From positions 39,645 through 103,644 of the forward strand of contig CAJIZC010000003.1 in NCBI GenBank assembly GCA_905181785.1: DNA of 64,000 bases. The letters are read 5' to 3'. The position numbers were made by a program, and so were the translations under genes. This document shows, in pieces, positions 38,824 through 48,304 of this stretch. Numbering within the stretch: the stretch's first letter is position 1; the number at the start of each line of letters is the position of its first letter. This stretch comes from an uncultured Candidatus Poseidoniales archaeon. GTDB taxonomy: Archaea; Thermoplasmatota; Poseidoniia; Poseidoniales; Poseidoniaceae. The notes beneath the pieces were generated by a model. That model made no database searches. It was not told where the DNA came from and worked only from the letters and a program-made list of their open reading frames with translations.

Positions 38824-39282
38824 ATGGCACGTATGTACAAGTCACGCAAAGGAAAGAGCGGTTCCAGCCGACCACATGTGAGCGAAGCACCAGAGTGGTC
38901 AAACACCGATGTGAAAGCCGTCACTGAACTTATTCTTGACCTCGGAAAGGAAGGCCGTACAACCGCAGAGATTGGAACCATTCTCCGCGATCAACATGCA
39001 GTCCCTGACGTCCGACTCGTCCTCGGAAAGCGCATTGGCGCTGTTCTCTTGGAGAACAACATTGGTGGCACCTACCCTGAAGACATGATGAACCTCATGC
39101 GTCAAGCAGTCGGCATCATCAACCACATCGGCAGCGGCAACCACAAGGACCTTCACAACAAGCGATCCCTCGAAATCACTGAAGCAAAGATTCGCCGATT
39201 GGCGAACTACTACAAGGCCGAAGGTCGCTTGCCATCCGAATGGCGATACAAGCGAGAAGAACTCCGGCTCATGGTCGAGTGA
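38824..39282 (+). CDS. rps15: 30S ribosomal protein S15 (uS15), archaeal type
   Basis: 152 residues, archaeal/eukaryotic-type uS15 with the extra N-terminal extension (MARMYKSRKGKSGSSRP, then PEWSNTDVKAVTELILDLGKEG) before the conserved four-helix body ending in NKRSLEITEAKIRRLANYYK and LPSEWRYKREELRLMVE. Binds 16S rRNA in the platform of the small subunit. A 113-base gap precedes it, long enough for its own promoter. The following RecJ-like gene is a conserved neighbour in many euryarchaea. Confidence 0.97.
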   Translation: MARMYKSRKGKSGSSRPHVSEAPEWSNTDVKAVTELILDLGKEGRTTAEIGTILRDQHAVPDVRLVLGKRIGAVLLENNIGGTYPEDMMNLMRQAVGIINHIGSGNHKDLHNKRSLEITEAKIRRLANYYKAEGRLPSEWRYKREELRLMVE

Positions 39283-39350
39283 TGCACAACCAATGTGCCC
39301 TCGCGACAGGCTGATGAACAACGACCGACACCATACGAGCGGTGCCGGAG

Positions 39351-40274
39351 ATGAATGACCTGCTAGCATCCGCCCCGTTCACAGACATTCAACCCCGCAT
39401 TGAGTCGATTTGCGATCACATACGAACCGCTTCAATGGTTCATATTCACGCCCCTGCAGATGCAGTGGGCGTTCTCAGCTTGTCGTTCATTGAAGCAGCC
39501 TGCCTCGACCTTGGTGTGCCTTACGCCCGTCGCTTCATGCCCCCTCACCGAACCTTGCCTCGAGATGAAGTGATTCACCCTCAACATGTTGAGGATGGTT
39601 GCCTCTTGTTCCTCGATCCCTTTGAAGACACATGGGCGCTTGAAGATCTGAAAGAGAAACCGTACCACCACCTTACGCCTGTTGCCGTTTCCGTGCGTCT
39701 GGGTGCTTCCAAAAGCGAACGGCACGGTGCTTTAGATGTCGTCGCTCAATGCGCAGCCATTGCCTCTGCGCTTGCTCCTAACGGTGCCAGAGTGCGACGC
39801 CTGCGGCCTTTTGCCGGAACTGGGTTGTGGTTGAGGGAAGCCCTCGACACAACCTTTGATCCAGTTCATACGTCCATCCGTGACGTGTTAAGCGATGAGG
39901 GTTCCATCCGTGTTGTGGCCCTTCCTGATGTTCCATCGCCCTCCAATGCAATGATTCCAAACCTATCGGCTCGAATGTTAAATCGCTTGACAAAGGCATG
40001 GCCTAAGATGGATGTTGAGGCTCGAACCCAAGCGCTGTCAGAGTTGGTTTTACCATGCCTCAACGATCCTAAACTTTCCACCCCCCGCATTGAGGAGTTA
40101 ATTTGGCACCGCTTGCTCGTAGGTACACACCCGATCGATGTGGTGAGTCAAGTGCATCAGACCATGGGTGGATGGCCAGATGGAAGCGACGATGCGAAAA
40201 TTCATGCTTCAAAATTGGCAGATTTCTTCATTGTTCACGGGTCTTTAATCGCCTCACCTTCATCGACGGATTGA
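39351..40274 (+). CDS. Degenerate RecJ/Cdc45-like protein (DHH superfamily, probably inactive)
   Basis: 307 residues from the ATG at 39351, preferred over the in-frame GTG at 39342. The N-terminal motif HIHAPADAVGVLSLSFIEAACLDLGVPYARRF occupies the place of the DHH-family DADG motif, followed by LLFLDPFEDTW where active enzymes carry Asp/His ligands (a DHH triad). I see no DHH or DHHA1 GG(G)H motif, so nuclease activity is doubtful. In euryarchaea the gene after rps15 is often recJ-like, which supports the assignment. Inactive relatives (archaeal Cdc45/GAN-related proteins) act in the CMG replicative complex. Assignment is from gene order plus the degenerate motif, so moderate. Confidence 0.55.
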   Translation: MNDLLASAPFTDIQPRIESICDHIRTASMVHIHAPADAVGVLSLSFIEAACLDLGVPYARRFMPPHRTLPRDEVIHPQHVEDGCLLFLDPFEDTWALEDLKEKPYHHLTPVAVSVRLGASKSERHGALDVVAQCAAIASALAPNGARVRRLRPFAGTGLWLREALDTTFDPVHTSIRDVLSDEGSIRVVALPDVPSPSNAMIPNLSARMLNRLTKAWPKMDVEARTQALSELVLPCLNDPKLSTPRIEELIWHRLLVGTHPIDVVSQVHQTMGGWPDGSDDAKIHASKLADFFIVHGSLIASPSSTD

Positions 40275-40299
40275 AACCTCATCGCCCCTACGGTCGGTT

Positions 40300-40650
40300 A
40301 TGGCCATAGAACGACTTCTAACGGGAAGCATTCGCAACCAAGTCCAAGAATTGATGTCGACAGAGGACCTTGTCATCGAAGCCTTCAGGGATTTGGTGAA
40401 GGATGAACTCAAGTCTCACATTCGAACTAAAGTTGAGGAAGACCCAGAACTTAAGGCTGAAATTAAAGAAGCGGTCGCTTACTATTTCCATACCAAGGCC
40501 CGGACAATCTATGCAGAGTTGAAAGCCACCAGAGCCGCAACACGGCTCGGGCTTCGCTTGCTTCCGGACGACCTCCAAGGGGAAGTCGGTGAGGCAGTTG
40601 TCTCCTTGTTTGAGAAGGAACTTGGCGCTCTCTTGGAAAAGGCACTTTGA
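40300..40650 (+). CDS. Small conserved-looking helical protein
   Basis: 116 residues, no membrane helix or signal. Strongly alpha-helical with alternating acidic and basic faces (LVKDELKSHIRTKVEEDPELKAEIKEAVAYYF) and a Leu-rich C-terminus. Starts 25 bases after the RecJ-like gene on the same strand, so likely in the same operon as rps15. I do not recognise the family. Confidence 0.65.
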   Translation: MAIERLLTGSIRNQVQELMSTEDLVIEAFRDLVKDELKSHIRTKVEEDPELKAEIKEAVAYYFHTKARTIYAELKATRAATRLGLRLLPDDLQGEVGEAVVSLFEKELGALLEKAL

Positions 40651-40719
40651 CCAATTTCCCTCACGAACCATCGTGTATGTTATGAGCCATGTCCGTTTGG
40701 TGTTTCTTAGGTGAGAACT

Positions 40720-42768
40720 ATGTCATGGCGTCCATTTCTTTTTGCCTCAATTTTTCTTCTTGCCTTGCTCGCCCCCATGAACGCCTCCTTCATCGGTACG
40801 GCTGAGGCTGAAGACACCGTAGTTTGTTGTGATTCAGTCGGCGTTTCTTTGCACCTTATTGGCTCAGACAGCAGCGGAACTCTTTCACCCTTCATTCAAG
40901 ATCTTGGCGAAACCACCATGACCAAAACAATTGCCACCGCCGTTTCCTCAGAAGAAACAGTCGGTACGTGGTCGCTCCCCGAAGTTTGGCCTGGACAGGT
41001 GCCTGCCTCCACGTGGAGCATGAGCATGGCGTATGAGGTCACCAACGCAGCGGGAGCACAAGTCAACGCCACAGCATCCCTTCAAATTGGTTCTCAGACC
41101 TTCTCAGCAGCAACCCCTGCAGGCAACTCATTTTTGGCTCAAGGCACTGGGACCTTGACCTTCGATATTGAGGTCGAAGCCACCTCGATCACATCATCGA
41201 GCAATATCGTGTTGACCATCACCGCCCAAACCGTGGTGTTTAGCCTGCCTGCTGGCGATGCTAAACTTGAGTTCCAATGGGGCAGCGAAGAGAGCGATTC
41301 CGTGCTCGAAGGCGACATGCCTCTTGTTTCGCTCACGCTTTTAGAACCCGAAATCGATGGCTCTGAGGTTTACTTCTCCGTCGTCATCGAATCCTATTGG
41401 GGCACCAAGATCTTGTCCAACTCTGATTCGCTCGACATGCGCGTCAACGGGGTCTTAGTCAGCGGTGACCCGATTGAAACATCGCAAGGCGATGGAGTAC
41501 GAATTACCTGGACTTGGCTCGAAGCGACAGGTGGTGAAGAATCGGTTGAAGCACAAGTAGAACTCGTGCTTCAGGCTGGCAGCAGCACTCTGTCGGGGAG
41601 CGCAGTTTTCGTGATTGAGACCTTCGATTCCAACTCTGGTACTGGGACTTACTACCCTCCTGATGAACCACTGCAAACGAATGGGGACGGAAGTCCGGTC
41701 GATGTGGTTGGAACCTTTGACATTCAAAACCAAGATGGGTCCGTTCTTCTGACAAGAGAAACGAGCATTACCATTGGTGGCGAAATGGCCTTTTGGATGC
41801 GCTGGGGCCTCGATCACATAGGAGATGACGTGACCGACCTCTCGCCGGTCTTGAAGAGTTTCCAGGAAGGTTCCGTTACAGAAGATGAACGGTTCAGTCG
41901 GACCATCGAACCAAACGAAATTAATGAATTTGAACGCCAGATGTTGACCGGAGCATCCACTTCGTCCGGTCTTTGCTCTTACTTCCTCAGTGTTGGTCTG
42001 GGCATTGATGGGGAAGAGTTGCTCGGGAGTTTCAGAAACTTCGAGACCATCTCCATCGACCTTGACTTGAATGGCGAGCAGGACGTTGTGAACCATCCGG
42101 TCACCCTGATCTTCCAGACCTCTGAATTCCTCGAAGTGAACCTTCAGTTGGCCTTCCTTCGTAACTTCGTCATCGTTCAGCCTGCTCCGCTTTGGTCAGA
42201 CATCACTCTGACCCTTGAAGGGACATCCACTGGATTCTCTGCCTTCGTTGATGCCAAGATTTTGGAATCTGATGAAGTAAGCATATCTCACTCAAGGTTC
42301 CCGTGGGGTGAAAGCATCACAATCACCGCCACCGATCTTCAACAGGATGAAGATTTTACATTCAGTTTCGTTCCAACCAACACCCCATTGTACGCACCGC
42401 TCCCGATTTTGATCGTTATTGGTATCAGCATGTTCTTCGGCCTCATGGTTGCTCTTCGAATGTCACGAACCAAAGCCCGCAAGGCTTTGCTGTTGGAAAT
42501 GGTGTTGATTCCACTTGTGGCAGTGATTCACTTCCTTGCCTATCCCCCTCTGTTCGTGGGTGGTGCTGTTGCGTTCACCATCGTTCTGTGGTGGGTCACC
42601 GCTGTTGCGAGCCCAAGGATACGTGCTTCCGAGGAAGCATTGGCGCTCCTGAACACACCGAGCATACCTTGTCCTGCTTGTTCAACCAATAACGCAGTCA
42701 TCAGCGATCAGCGACCGCTCCGCTTTGCATGCGCTGGTTGCTCTCGTGTGATCAAACTCGTAGCCTGA
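40720..42768 (+). CDS. Membrane protein with large exported domain and C-terminal zinc ribbon
   Basis: 682 residues from ATG 40720 (GTG 40711 is three codons upstream; TTAGGTGAGAAC may be its ribosome site). Signal peptide MSWRPFLFASIFLLALLAP. About 530 extracytoplasmic, beta-rich, Thr/Ser/Asp-rich residues follow, then three or so membrane helices from about 42385 to 42610 (LPILIVIGISMFFGLMVAL, LEMVLIPLVAVIHFLAYPP, FVGGAVAFTIVLWWVTAV). The C-terminus is a cytoplasmic zinc ribbon (CPACSTNNAV... RFACAGCSR). Two Cys at the mature N-terminus (VVCCDS) are noteworthy. Function unknown. Confidence 0.75.
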   Translation: MSWRPFLFASIFLLALLAPMNASFIGTAEAEDTVVCCDSVGVSLHLIGSDSSGTLSPFIQDLGETTMTKTIATAVSSEETVGTWSLPEVWPGQVPASTWSMSMAYEVTNAAGAQVNATASLQIGSQTFSAATPAGNSFLAQGTGTLTFDIEVEATSITSSSNIVLTITAQTVVFSLPAGDAKLEFQWGSEESDSVLEGDMPLVSLTLLEPEIDGSEVYFSVVIESYWGTKILSNSDSLDMRVNGVLVSGDPIETSQGDGVRITWTWLEATGGEESVEAQVELVLQAGSSTLSGSAVFVIETFDSNSGTGTYYPPDEPLQTNGDGSPVDVVGTFDIQNQDGSVLLTRETSITIGGEMAFWMRWGLDHIGDDVTDLSPVLKSFQEGSVTEDERFSRTIEPNEINEFERQMLTGASTSSGLCSYFLSVGLGIDGEELLGSFRNFETISIDLDLNGEQDVVNHPVTLIFQTSEFLEVNLQLAFLRNFVIVQPAPLWSDITLTLEGTSTGFSAFVDAKILESDEVSISHSRFPWGESITITATDLQQDEDFTFSFVPTNTPLYAPLPILIVIGISMFFGLMVALRMSRTKARKALLLEMVLIPLVAVIHFLAYPPLFVGGAVAFTIVLWWVTAVASPRIRASEEALALLNTPSIPCPACSTNNAVISDQRPLRFACAGCSRVIKLVA

Positions 42769-42769
42769 A

Positions 42770-43180
42770 TCACATACCAAGTGACTTCATGGTGCTTACG
42801 AGGTTTGAGGCTTCTTGGTAATCACTTGGTGAGAAGTAACCGCAGAACTCATTGTTTTCATCGACGGCTACAACGGCTTGCGGAGAGCGCTTTTTGATTT
42901 CAGAAAGAACCTGCTTGAGCTTGTCGGTTTGGTGCACCTGTAAGAAATCCATTTCCATCCATTCGGCGCACTTTGCTTCGGCCGGATCGGCTGATTCCGA
43001 CATCGCTTTCAAAAATTGGTTGTGACCTAAAACGCCTTTGACATTGTTTTTATCATTGAGCACGACCACGATGCCTCCAGAGATGCTGAGCATCCTTCGA
43101 GCACCTTCCTGAAGCGTGTCTTGGACGCCAATTGTAATGTGTTCATCATCCAAATCCAAGTCTGCCACGGTCTTTGCCAT
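42770..43180 (-). CDS. Stand-alone CBS-domain pair protein
   Basis: 136 residues with two CBS motifs, the first around VGVLGHN-type residues (IVVVLNDKNNVKGVLGHNQFLKAM) and the second around AVVAVDENNEFCGYFSPSDY. CBS pairs bind adenosine nucleotides and regulate partner proteins. It is the last gene of a leftward run after gltX, 47 bases behind it, and its stop lies next to the convergent zinc-ribbon membrane protein. Whether it regulates a neighbour is not shown by the sequence. Confidence 0.8.
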   Translation of the reverse strand: MAKTVADLDLDDEHITIGVQDTLQEGARRMLSISGGIVVVLNDKNNVKGVLGHNQFLKAMSESADPAEAKCAEWMEMDFLQVHQTDKLKQVLSEIKKRSPQAVVAVDENNEFCGYFSPSDYQEASNLVSTMKSLGM

Positions 43181-43227
43181 GTTCTTCTTGAGGACAGATG
43201 CCCCCTATGAGTTTTCCTTCACTGGCA

Positions 43228-44976
43228 TCAAGCGTGGCTAAACAGAATTGTCGTAGCGTCCAACACCCGTCCATAGCCAATGCGCTCAAGTTGCACCATT
43301 GTTCCTTCTGGGTAGTTATGGCGTTCCATTTGCCCGTTAAACTCAAGAAGTTCTCCGTCTTTGGCGACGATCAATGTTCCATCTTTGCTCTGTGCGTTGG
43401 TGAGCCAATGAACAATCGGGCGTTGGTCTTGGCGCTCGATTGATTCTACTGTTGCGTTCGAGCCTTCAATGGCTACATCAGCGAAGCCTTTCAGGCGTAG
43501 GTTTCCTTTCATGACATCTTCTTGTTCAATCCAAAGAGCCGTCCCGTTCAGGTCAAAGACGCGTTGGCCCATTTTTGGGTGATTCGGATGCACATCCACT
43601 TCAACCTGTTCTGGATGCTCACCATGCAACTCAAACGACTGTGGGGAGCGAATAAACGAAAGCCGAGGGGCGCCGTCATCAATTTGCTTTGTGTTGTGTG
43701 AGAAAAGAGCAGATAGAGGGACTGAAATATCTTTCTGAGTCACACCCAGTTCAATCCAAAACGCCCGCAGTGCTTCAGCGGTAATGCCCCGGCGGGTGAG
43801 TGCAGAGAGGGTCGGCAAGCGTGGATCGTCCCATCCAGTGAACATACCTGCTTCGATATCCCTTCGCATTTGTGAGGTTGAAAACCCTCCCCACTCGTGA
43901 ACTTTCACTCGGCCCCAGTACATGGTTTCAGGGTAGGTCCATCCGAAGTGCTGGTAGAGGAGTGTTTGCTTACGAGTTGAATCCATCAAGTCCTTGCCTC
44001 GGATGATGTGTGTGACGCCTTGCAGGTGGTCTTCGACCGCACTTTGGAAATCCAGAAGGGGCCAAACACGGTACTTCGACCCAATGCTCGGGCGTGGGTG
44101 GGGGTGGTTTTCTGTGTCTTGCATGCGCAGGGCAGGCCAATCCCGCAAGGCAGGATTCTTCAGCGTCATGTCGGTTTTTACCCGGACAACAGCGTCACCA
44201 GGATTGAATGTTCCGTCCAGCATCTTGTTCCACAGCTCCATGTTGAGCGAAGATGAATTTTGCCTGCAAGGGCATTCATTCTTCTCGACACGGAACACTT
44301 TGAATGCTTCACCAGAACACTGGCACACGTAACCAAAGCCTGCATTGAGCATCCTTTCTGCATGCTCGTAGTAGTGGGGGATTTGATCGCTTGCGATCAC
44401 GACTCGGTGTGGCGCAAAGCCCAACAACGAGGTCGCCTCGTTCTCAATCTCTTGGTATGCATGAGGTAGGGGAGGTTTGACAACCGTATCTGTATCGTCA
44501 AATCGTAGTATGAGTTCGCCCTCCCATTCCTTTGCGTATTCGCCGTTGATCACGATGCCTCGTGCGTGTCCAAAACTCATCGGACCGTTTGGATTTGGTG
44601 CAAAGCGTAAGACCACCTTGCCTTTTTCAGCATTTTTGAGTTCTGGTAGACCAACCCGTCGCTCCTGCTTCTCTCTTTTTTCCAAGAGGTGAGGCGCTTC
44701 AATTTCGAGGATGGCTCGTAGTGCATCAAGTCCTTCACTGGTGGCCATTGCATTTGCCTCTGCCACGGCCTTGGCAATCAACGGAGAAATGATTTTTCCA
44801 TGCGGTCTTAAATCGGCACGCGACCCCATCAATCGTCCAATCACTGAACCAGGCGCTGCTTTGCCCTCGTATTCGATTGCATTTTGCAATGCGAGGTGAC
44901 GGAACGCAGCAAGTGTTGCTTCATCGGGTGACCAGGTCATGGGACTCATTGGTGCCTGTGGCCTTTCCTTCATCAA
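43228..44976 (-). CDS. gltX: Glutamyl-tRNA synthetase, archaeal type
   Basis: 582 residues. Class I aaRS of the archaeal/eukaryotic GluRS branch: the HIGH-like motif is NPNGPMSFGHARG (about residue 130), the KMSKS region is GGFSTSQMRRDI as in archaeal homologues, and a C-terminal beta-barrel anticodon-binding domain follows (QRVFDLNGTALWIEQEDVMKGN). Charges tRNA-Glu, and in organisms lacking GlnRS also tRNA-Gln. A zinc-type cluster (CQCSGEAFK... ECPCRQ) lies in the catalytic domain. Exact start uncertain because several Met codons are clustered at the N-terminus. Confidence 0.93.
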   Translation of the reverse strand: MMKERPQAPMSPMTWSPDEATLAAFRHLALQNAIEYEGKAAPGSVIGRLMGSRADLRPHGKIISPLIAKAVAEANAMATSEGLDALRAILEIEAPHLLEKREKQERRVGLPELKNAEKGKVVLRFAPNPNGPMSFGHARGIVINGEYAKEWEGELILRFDDTDTVVKPPLPHAYQEIENEATSLLGFAPHRVVIASDQIPHYYEHAERMLNAGFGYVCQCSGEAFKVFRVEKNECPCRQNSSSLNMELWNKMLDGTFNPGDAVVRVKTDMTLKNPALRDWPALRMQDTENHPHPRPSIGSKYRVWPLLDFQSAVEDHLQGVTHIIRGKDLMDSTRKQTLLYQHFGWTYPETMYWGRVKVHEWGGFSTSQMRRDIEAGMFTGWDDPRLPTLSALTRRGITAEALRAFWIELGVTQKDISVPLSALFSHNTKQIDDGAPRLSFIRSPQSFELHGEHPEQVEVDVHPNHPKMGQRVFDLNGTALWIEQEDVMKGNLRLKGFADVAIEGSNATVESIERQDQRPIVHWLTNAQSKDGTLIVAKDGELLEFNGQMERHNYPEGTMVQLERIGYGRVLDATTILFSHA

Positions 44977-45000
44977 TTGCTTGGCTTGGTTGAATGATTC

Positions 45001-45726
45001 TCAATCAAACAGCGTGCGTTGGTTTTTTTCGTTCCAAGAACGGGTTGGGGCTGGTTCCCCATGCAGTTCTTGCCAAGCACGGTGCACGGTTTTCCAAGAC
45101 CAACGGAGCGATTCATGTGGCTGCTTGCCTTCCAGCAGTTTTGGCAACGCGGCGCGAGTGTTGGGATCTGAGGGGTATCCTGAACCGATACCAAAACCGA
45201 GTTCGTCTGTCAGTTGTTTAATCGCTTCATCGCGTTTGACTTTGGCCAAGATACTCGCCATGCCTACAATGACATGATTTGTGTCTGCCTTGTGCTCTGA
45301 TGCCATTGAACTCATGGGCCACGGCCATTGTGAAAGCCTTGCAGCAATTCGGTCGGTGAAACGCTGAGCGTTGACATCACAGGCATCATTGAGGATGTGA
45401 ACGCCATCTTGGACCATGGACTTCAACGGGTTGAGGGCTTCTGCAAAAAGTTCGACCTCGAGCAAATTGAGCCCGTTGTTGTTGACGGCTGCATCGATTC
45501 GAGGCGGTGGGCATACCACGAGTTGATGCAACCAACCGCGTTGGTTTGCCTGCTCATGAAACCAGGTGGCCATAGCGACGCGTTTTGCATGCGTGAGGTC
45601 TTTTGAGTCGCGTATTCCATGCTCGATGAGCATGGGCACATCGCTTTCAGGAACAGCCACGGCTCCAACAACCAGTGGTCCAAGAACGGGGCCCCTTCCT
45701 GCTTCATCAACACCGGCAGACCACAT
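45001..45726 (-). CDS. rnhB: Ribonuclease HII
   Basis: 241 residues, usual length. The N-terminal GVDEAGRGPVLGPLVVGAV gives Asp7 and Glu8; IRDSKDL follows, and LNDACDVNAQ carries further catalytic Asp residues. Cleaves the RNA strand of RNA-DNA hybrids and single ribonucleotides in DNA during replication and repair. Located between a surface-protein gene (6-base gap upstream) and gltX (24-base gap), apparently in one leftward operon. Confidence 0.95.
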   Translation of the reverse strand: MWSAGVDEAGRGPVLGPLVVGAVAVPESDVPMLIEHGIRDSKDLTHAKRVAMATWFHEQANQRGWLHQLVVCPPPRIDAAVNNNGLNLLEVELFAEALNPLKSMVQDGVHILNDACDVNAQRFTDRIAARLSQWPWPMSSMASEHKADTNHVIVGMASILAKVKRDEAIKQLTDELGFGIGSGYPSDPNTRAALPKLLEGKQPHESLRWSWKTVHRAWQELHGEPAPTRSWNEKNQRTLFD

Positions 45727-45732
45727 GCCAGT

Positions 45733-48210
45733 TCACACATCCAATTCGTCTAAATCCATCGTTGAGTGTGGCACCGGCAAAGGCACAGAAGGTGAATGAA
45801 CGGGATGGGGTGTGGGGGCTAAGATTTCTTTGGGATCGTGACGGACGGTCATGTTTTGAGCAACGTCGACGTCAGGTAACACCGACTTGTCACTCACTTG
45901 TTGGGCCACATTTCCTGCAGCAATATCGAGCAGCAGTTCATCTGCGATTCCAATGGTCCGTTGGTTGTCCTGAGCATCCAATGCACGGGCAGCAGCACCA
46001 TGAACCTCAGAACTCACTGGCTGAGGTGCTTCTGTTGGTTCACCTGCGCGATTTGTGAAGGCTTCTTGGAAGTGTTTAGCGGACACTGCCAACGGTGAAG
46101 GTTCGGCCACCGGTGCCTTGCGCTCACCGAATTTTTGCATCCAATCTTGGGCTTGTTCCTGTTCTTTGGGAGCGTGGATTTCGTTGAACAATGCCTGTTG
46201 TGCGTTTCTTTCTTTGCGAGCGGAAACTGCTTTTTGAACGATGACGACAGAGATGAGCAAGGAGAGAATAACCCAAATCCACGCACTCAGGATTCCAACC
46301 GTTGCGTCCACGATTGCACTCACATCAAACCAACCTCCATCCTCTTCCAAGGGCTGCCAAGCCACGCCGAGGTAAGCCCCTGTGCTTGTGTGAACGAAGG
46401 GTTCATCTGGAGCCAATTGAGATCGAACGGTGGTGTTCACATACACCGTCCCGTTGCTTTTCTGATCTTGAGGCAAATCAACCCAAGCCTCGATTGTGAA
46501 ATTAAAGCCAATTGGAATATCAGTGATTTCATACGAGCGGGGGTTTTCAATTCCTTCCTCATAGACTGCGATGAAGGGGGGAATAAACGACAATGGTGTG
46601 GAATGGGAGGATTGGAGTTGAACCAACAACCCATCGACCGCGTTGCCTTCATTGCGGGCGGTCATGGTGATGGAGAGCCGGCCTCGGGCGTCCACCTCTT
46701 CGACGATGTCTTCAAACACCCATAGAATGACAGGGGCTATTTTTGTGGGAATGGCGACTTCACTCAGCGTTGACTGTTGCCCTCCAAGCCTGACTGCAAC
46801 CGTTACATCACCGGTTGTGAATGCGAGTGCATCAGGGCTAGCGGTGAGCGAAACAGCCTCTAAGACAACCGATTCGTATGGATTTAAACTCACGCTTCCG
46901 GTGGTGATTACCGCCGAAACATCAGCGGGCGAACTTAACAAGTCTAGGGTAAATGTGTCCCTTGCGTTCCCTGTGTTCTCAATAAAAATTGAGGCGCTGC
47001 ATGTGCCATTTGGAAGCAGCGATTGACATTCATCTGACCTCAATTGAACAGTTGCGTTGCGCTTCCATTCAATTGTCGCACTGACATCGATGGTCCTCAC
47101 CCGTTCAGCGGCCCCTTCGGCAAACACCCTCAAACGGACATCCATTTCTCCAAAGTAATCGCCAGGGGCCTGGAAACCAACTTCAATGGATCGTGTTTCA
47201 TTGGGTGCAAGTTGTAGCCCTTCAAGGCCGTTGAACAAGGCCATTGTCCAGCCGTTTCGAGCAATTCGGTCTTGCAGCGGCTGGCCTGCAAGCGGTTGAC
47301 CGTCTGAATCGATTGCTTGGAGGGTGATGTTGAGCCTGTTGTTGGTGTTTCCAACGTTTCGAACATCAATTTGGATTCGTCCGTTTGCTCCAGGGTCGAG
47401 CACTAAATCAGGACCTTTCACATCAATGGAGGCGTTTCGATAGACCCCCAAGATCAAGTCGAATGACCATTGTGAAATTGCGTTATCCACACTCGATACG
47501 GCTTTGAGCTGGAACCGAGGACCCGTACCGGCAAGAGGGCTTCCATTTGTGACAAGGGGGACATCGACCCACACATACACGTAGGACAATTGGCCTGGTT
47601 GCAGGGTTTCGAACGCATTCACATCGTCTGAATTGTTCATGTTCCAACCCCAATTCCATCCACTTTGGGTGTAGAGGTTGAAGGTCACATCATCGGGATA
47701 CGATCCGTTGTTGGTAATGTTGACAGCGACCGATGTTCTGGTTCCAGCATCGCTGATGAACGAAGAGACGCCTTGAACGCCAAAATCCAATCGTGAGTAG
47801 GGGGCAATGATGACGCTGAGGTTGGCTTGAATTGAGGAGGCTTCTCCGTCAATTGCCAGCAGCAATGGAAAACTCACAACCCCATAGGTCGCCGTCGCGC
47901 TTGCGCTTAGGTTAAACTTCAGTGCCTTCAAGAAACCAGCCTCGAGCGTGTGTGTCAGGGGCAATCCCGAGACGCTCAAATCGGTTGGAATGCTTGTGGC
48001 ATTGATGGTAAAGGTTGCATCCTCGGAGCCAGTGTTGTGCAGCGTGAAGGGTACTTCGACCAATTCATTTCGATGGACAACCGTTTCGGAGAGCCCGAGC
48101 AAGGCTGCGTCAGTGCCCCTTGCTGTAACGCCTTCCGCCTGAGTGAATGTGCTTGCCATTGGCGTGAGGCCATGGAGCAACAACATCAGGATGATGAGAC
48201 CCCAGCGCAT
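45733..48210 (-). CDS. Membrane-anchored surface protein with repeated NEW3/CARDB-type domains
   Basis: 825 residues. Signal peptide (MRWGLIILMLLLHGLTPMAST), then repeated Ig-like modules of about 100 residues with the LHNTGSEDATFTI / ITNNGSYPDDVTF / VRNVGNTNNRLNI / IENTGNARDTFTL pattern typical of NEW3 or CARDB domains. One C-terminal membrane helix lies at about 46230-46310 (ILSAWIWVILSLLISVVIV), followed by a charged, Gln/Glu-rich cytoplasmic tail of about 150 residues ending LDELDV. Probable adhesin or scaffolding protein on the cell surface. The opposite-strand small gene at 48305 does not overlap when its internal start is used. Confidence 0.85.
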   Translation of the reverse strand: MRWGLIILMLLLHGLTPMASTFTQAEGVTARGTDAALLGLSETVVHRNELVEVPFTLHNTGSEDATFTINATSIPTDLSVSGLPLTHTLEAGFLKALKFNLSASATATYGVVSFPLLLAIDGEASSIQANLSVIIAPYSRLDFGVQGVSSFISDAGTRTSVAVNITNNGSYPDDVTFNLYTQSGWNWGWNMNNSDDVNAFETLQPGQLSYVYVWVDVPLVTNGSPLAGTGPRFQLKAVSSVDNAISQWSFDLILGVYRNASIDVKGPDLVLDPGANGRIQIDVRNVGNTNNRLNITLQAIDSDGQPLAGQPLQDRIARNGWTMALFNGLEGLQLAPNETRSIEVGFQAPGDYFGEMDVRLRVFAEGAAERVRTIDVSATIEWKRNATVQLRSDECQSLLPNGTCSASIFIENTGNARDTFTLDLLSSPADVSAVITTGSVSLNPYESVVLEAVSLTASPDALAFTTGDVTVAVRLGGQQSTLSEVAIPTKIAPVILWVFEDIVEEVDARGRLSITMTARNEGNAVDGLLVQLQSSHSTPLSFIPPFIAVYEEGIENPRSYEITDIPIGFNFTIEAWVDLPQDQKSNGTVYVNTTVRSQLAPDEPFVHTSTGAYLGVAWQPLEEDGGWFDVSAIVDATVGILSAWIWVILSLLISVVIVQKAVSARKERNAQQALFNEIHAPKEQEQAQDWMQKFGERKAPVAEPSPLAVSAKHFQEAFTNRAGEPTEAPQPVSSEVHGAAARALDAQDNQRTIGIADELLLDIAAGNVAQQVSDKSVLPDVDVAQNMTVRHDPKEILAPTPHPVHSPSVPLPVPHSTMDLDELDV

Positions 48211-48304
48211 ACTTCGTCCACGCCGTGACCCACTTCAAAGTGACCCCACACATGTGTCGCTGCTTGTGCGCATTGTTCATCAACAGGTGTTAATTGGGCC
48301 ACCT

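Noticed and set aside
48143..48304. 54-residue extension of the small acidic protein
   Set aside because: Antisense to the surface-protein gene start; the ATG at 48305 gives a better N-terminus.
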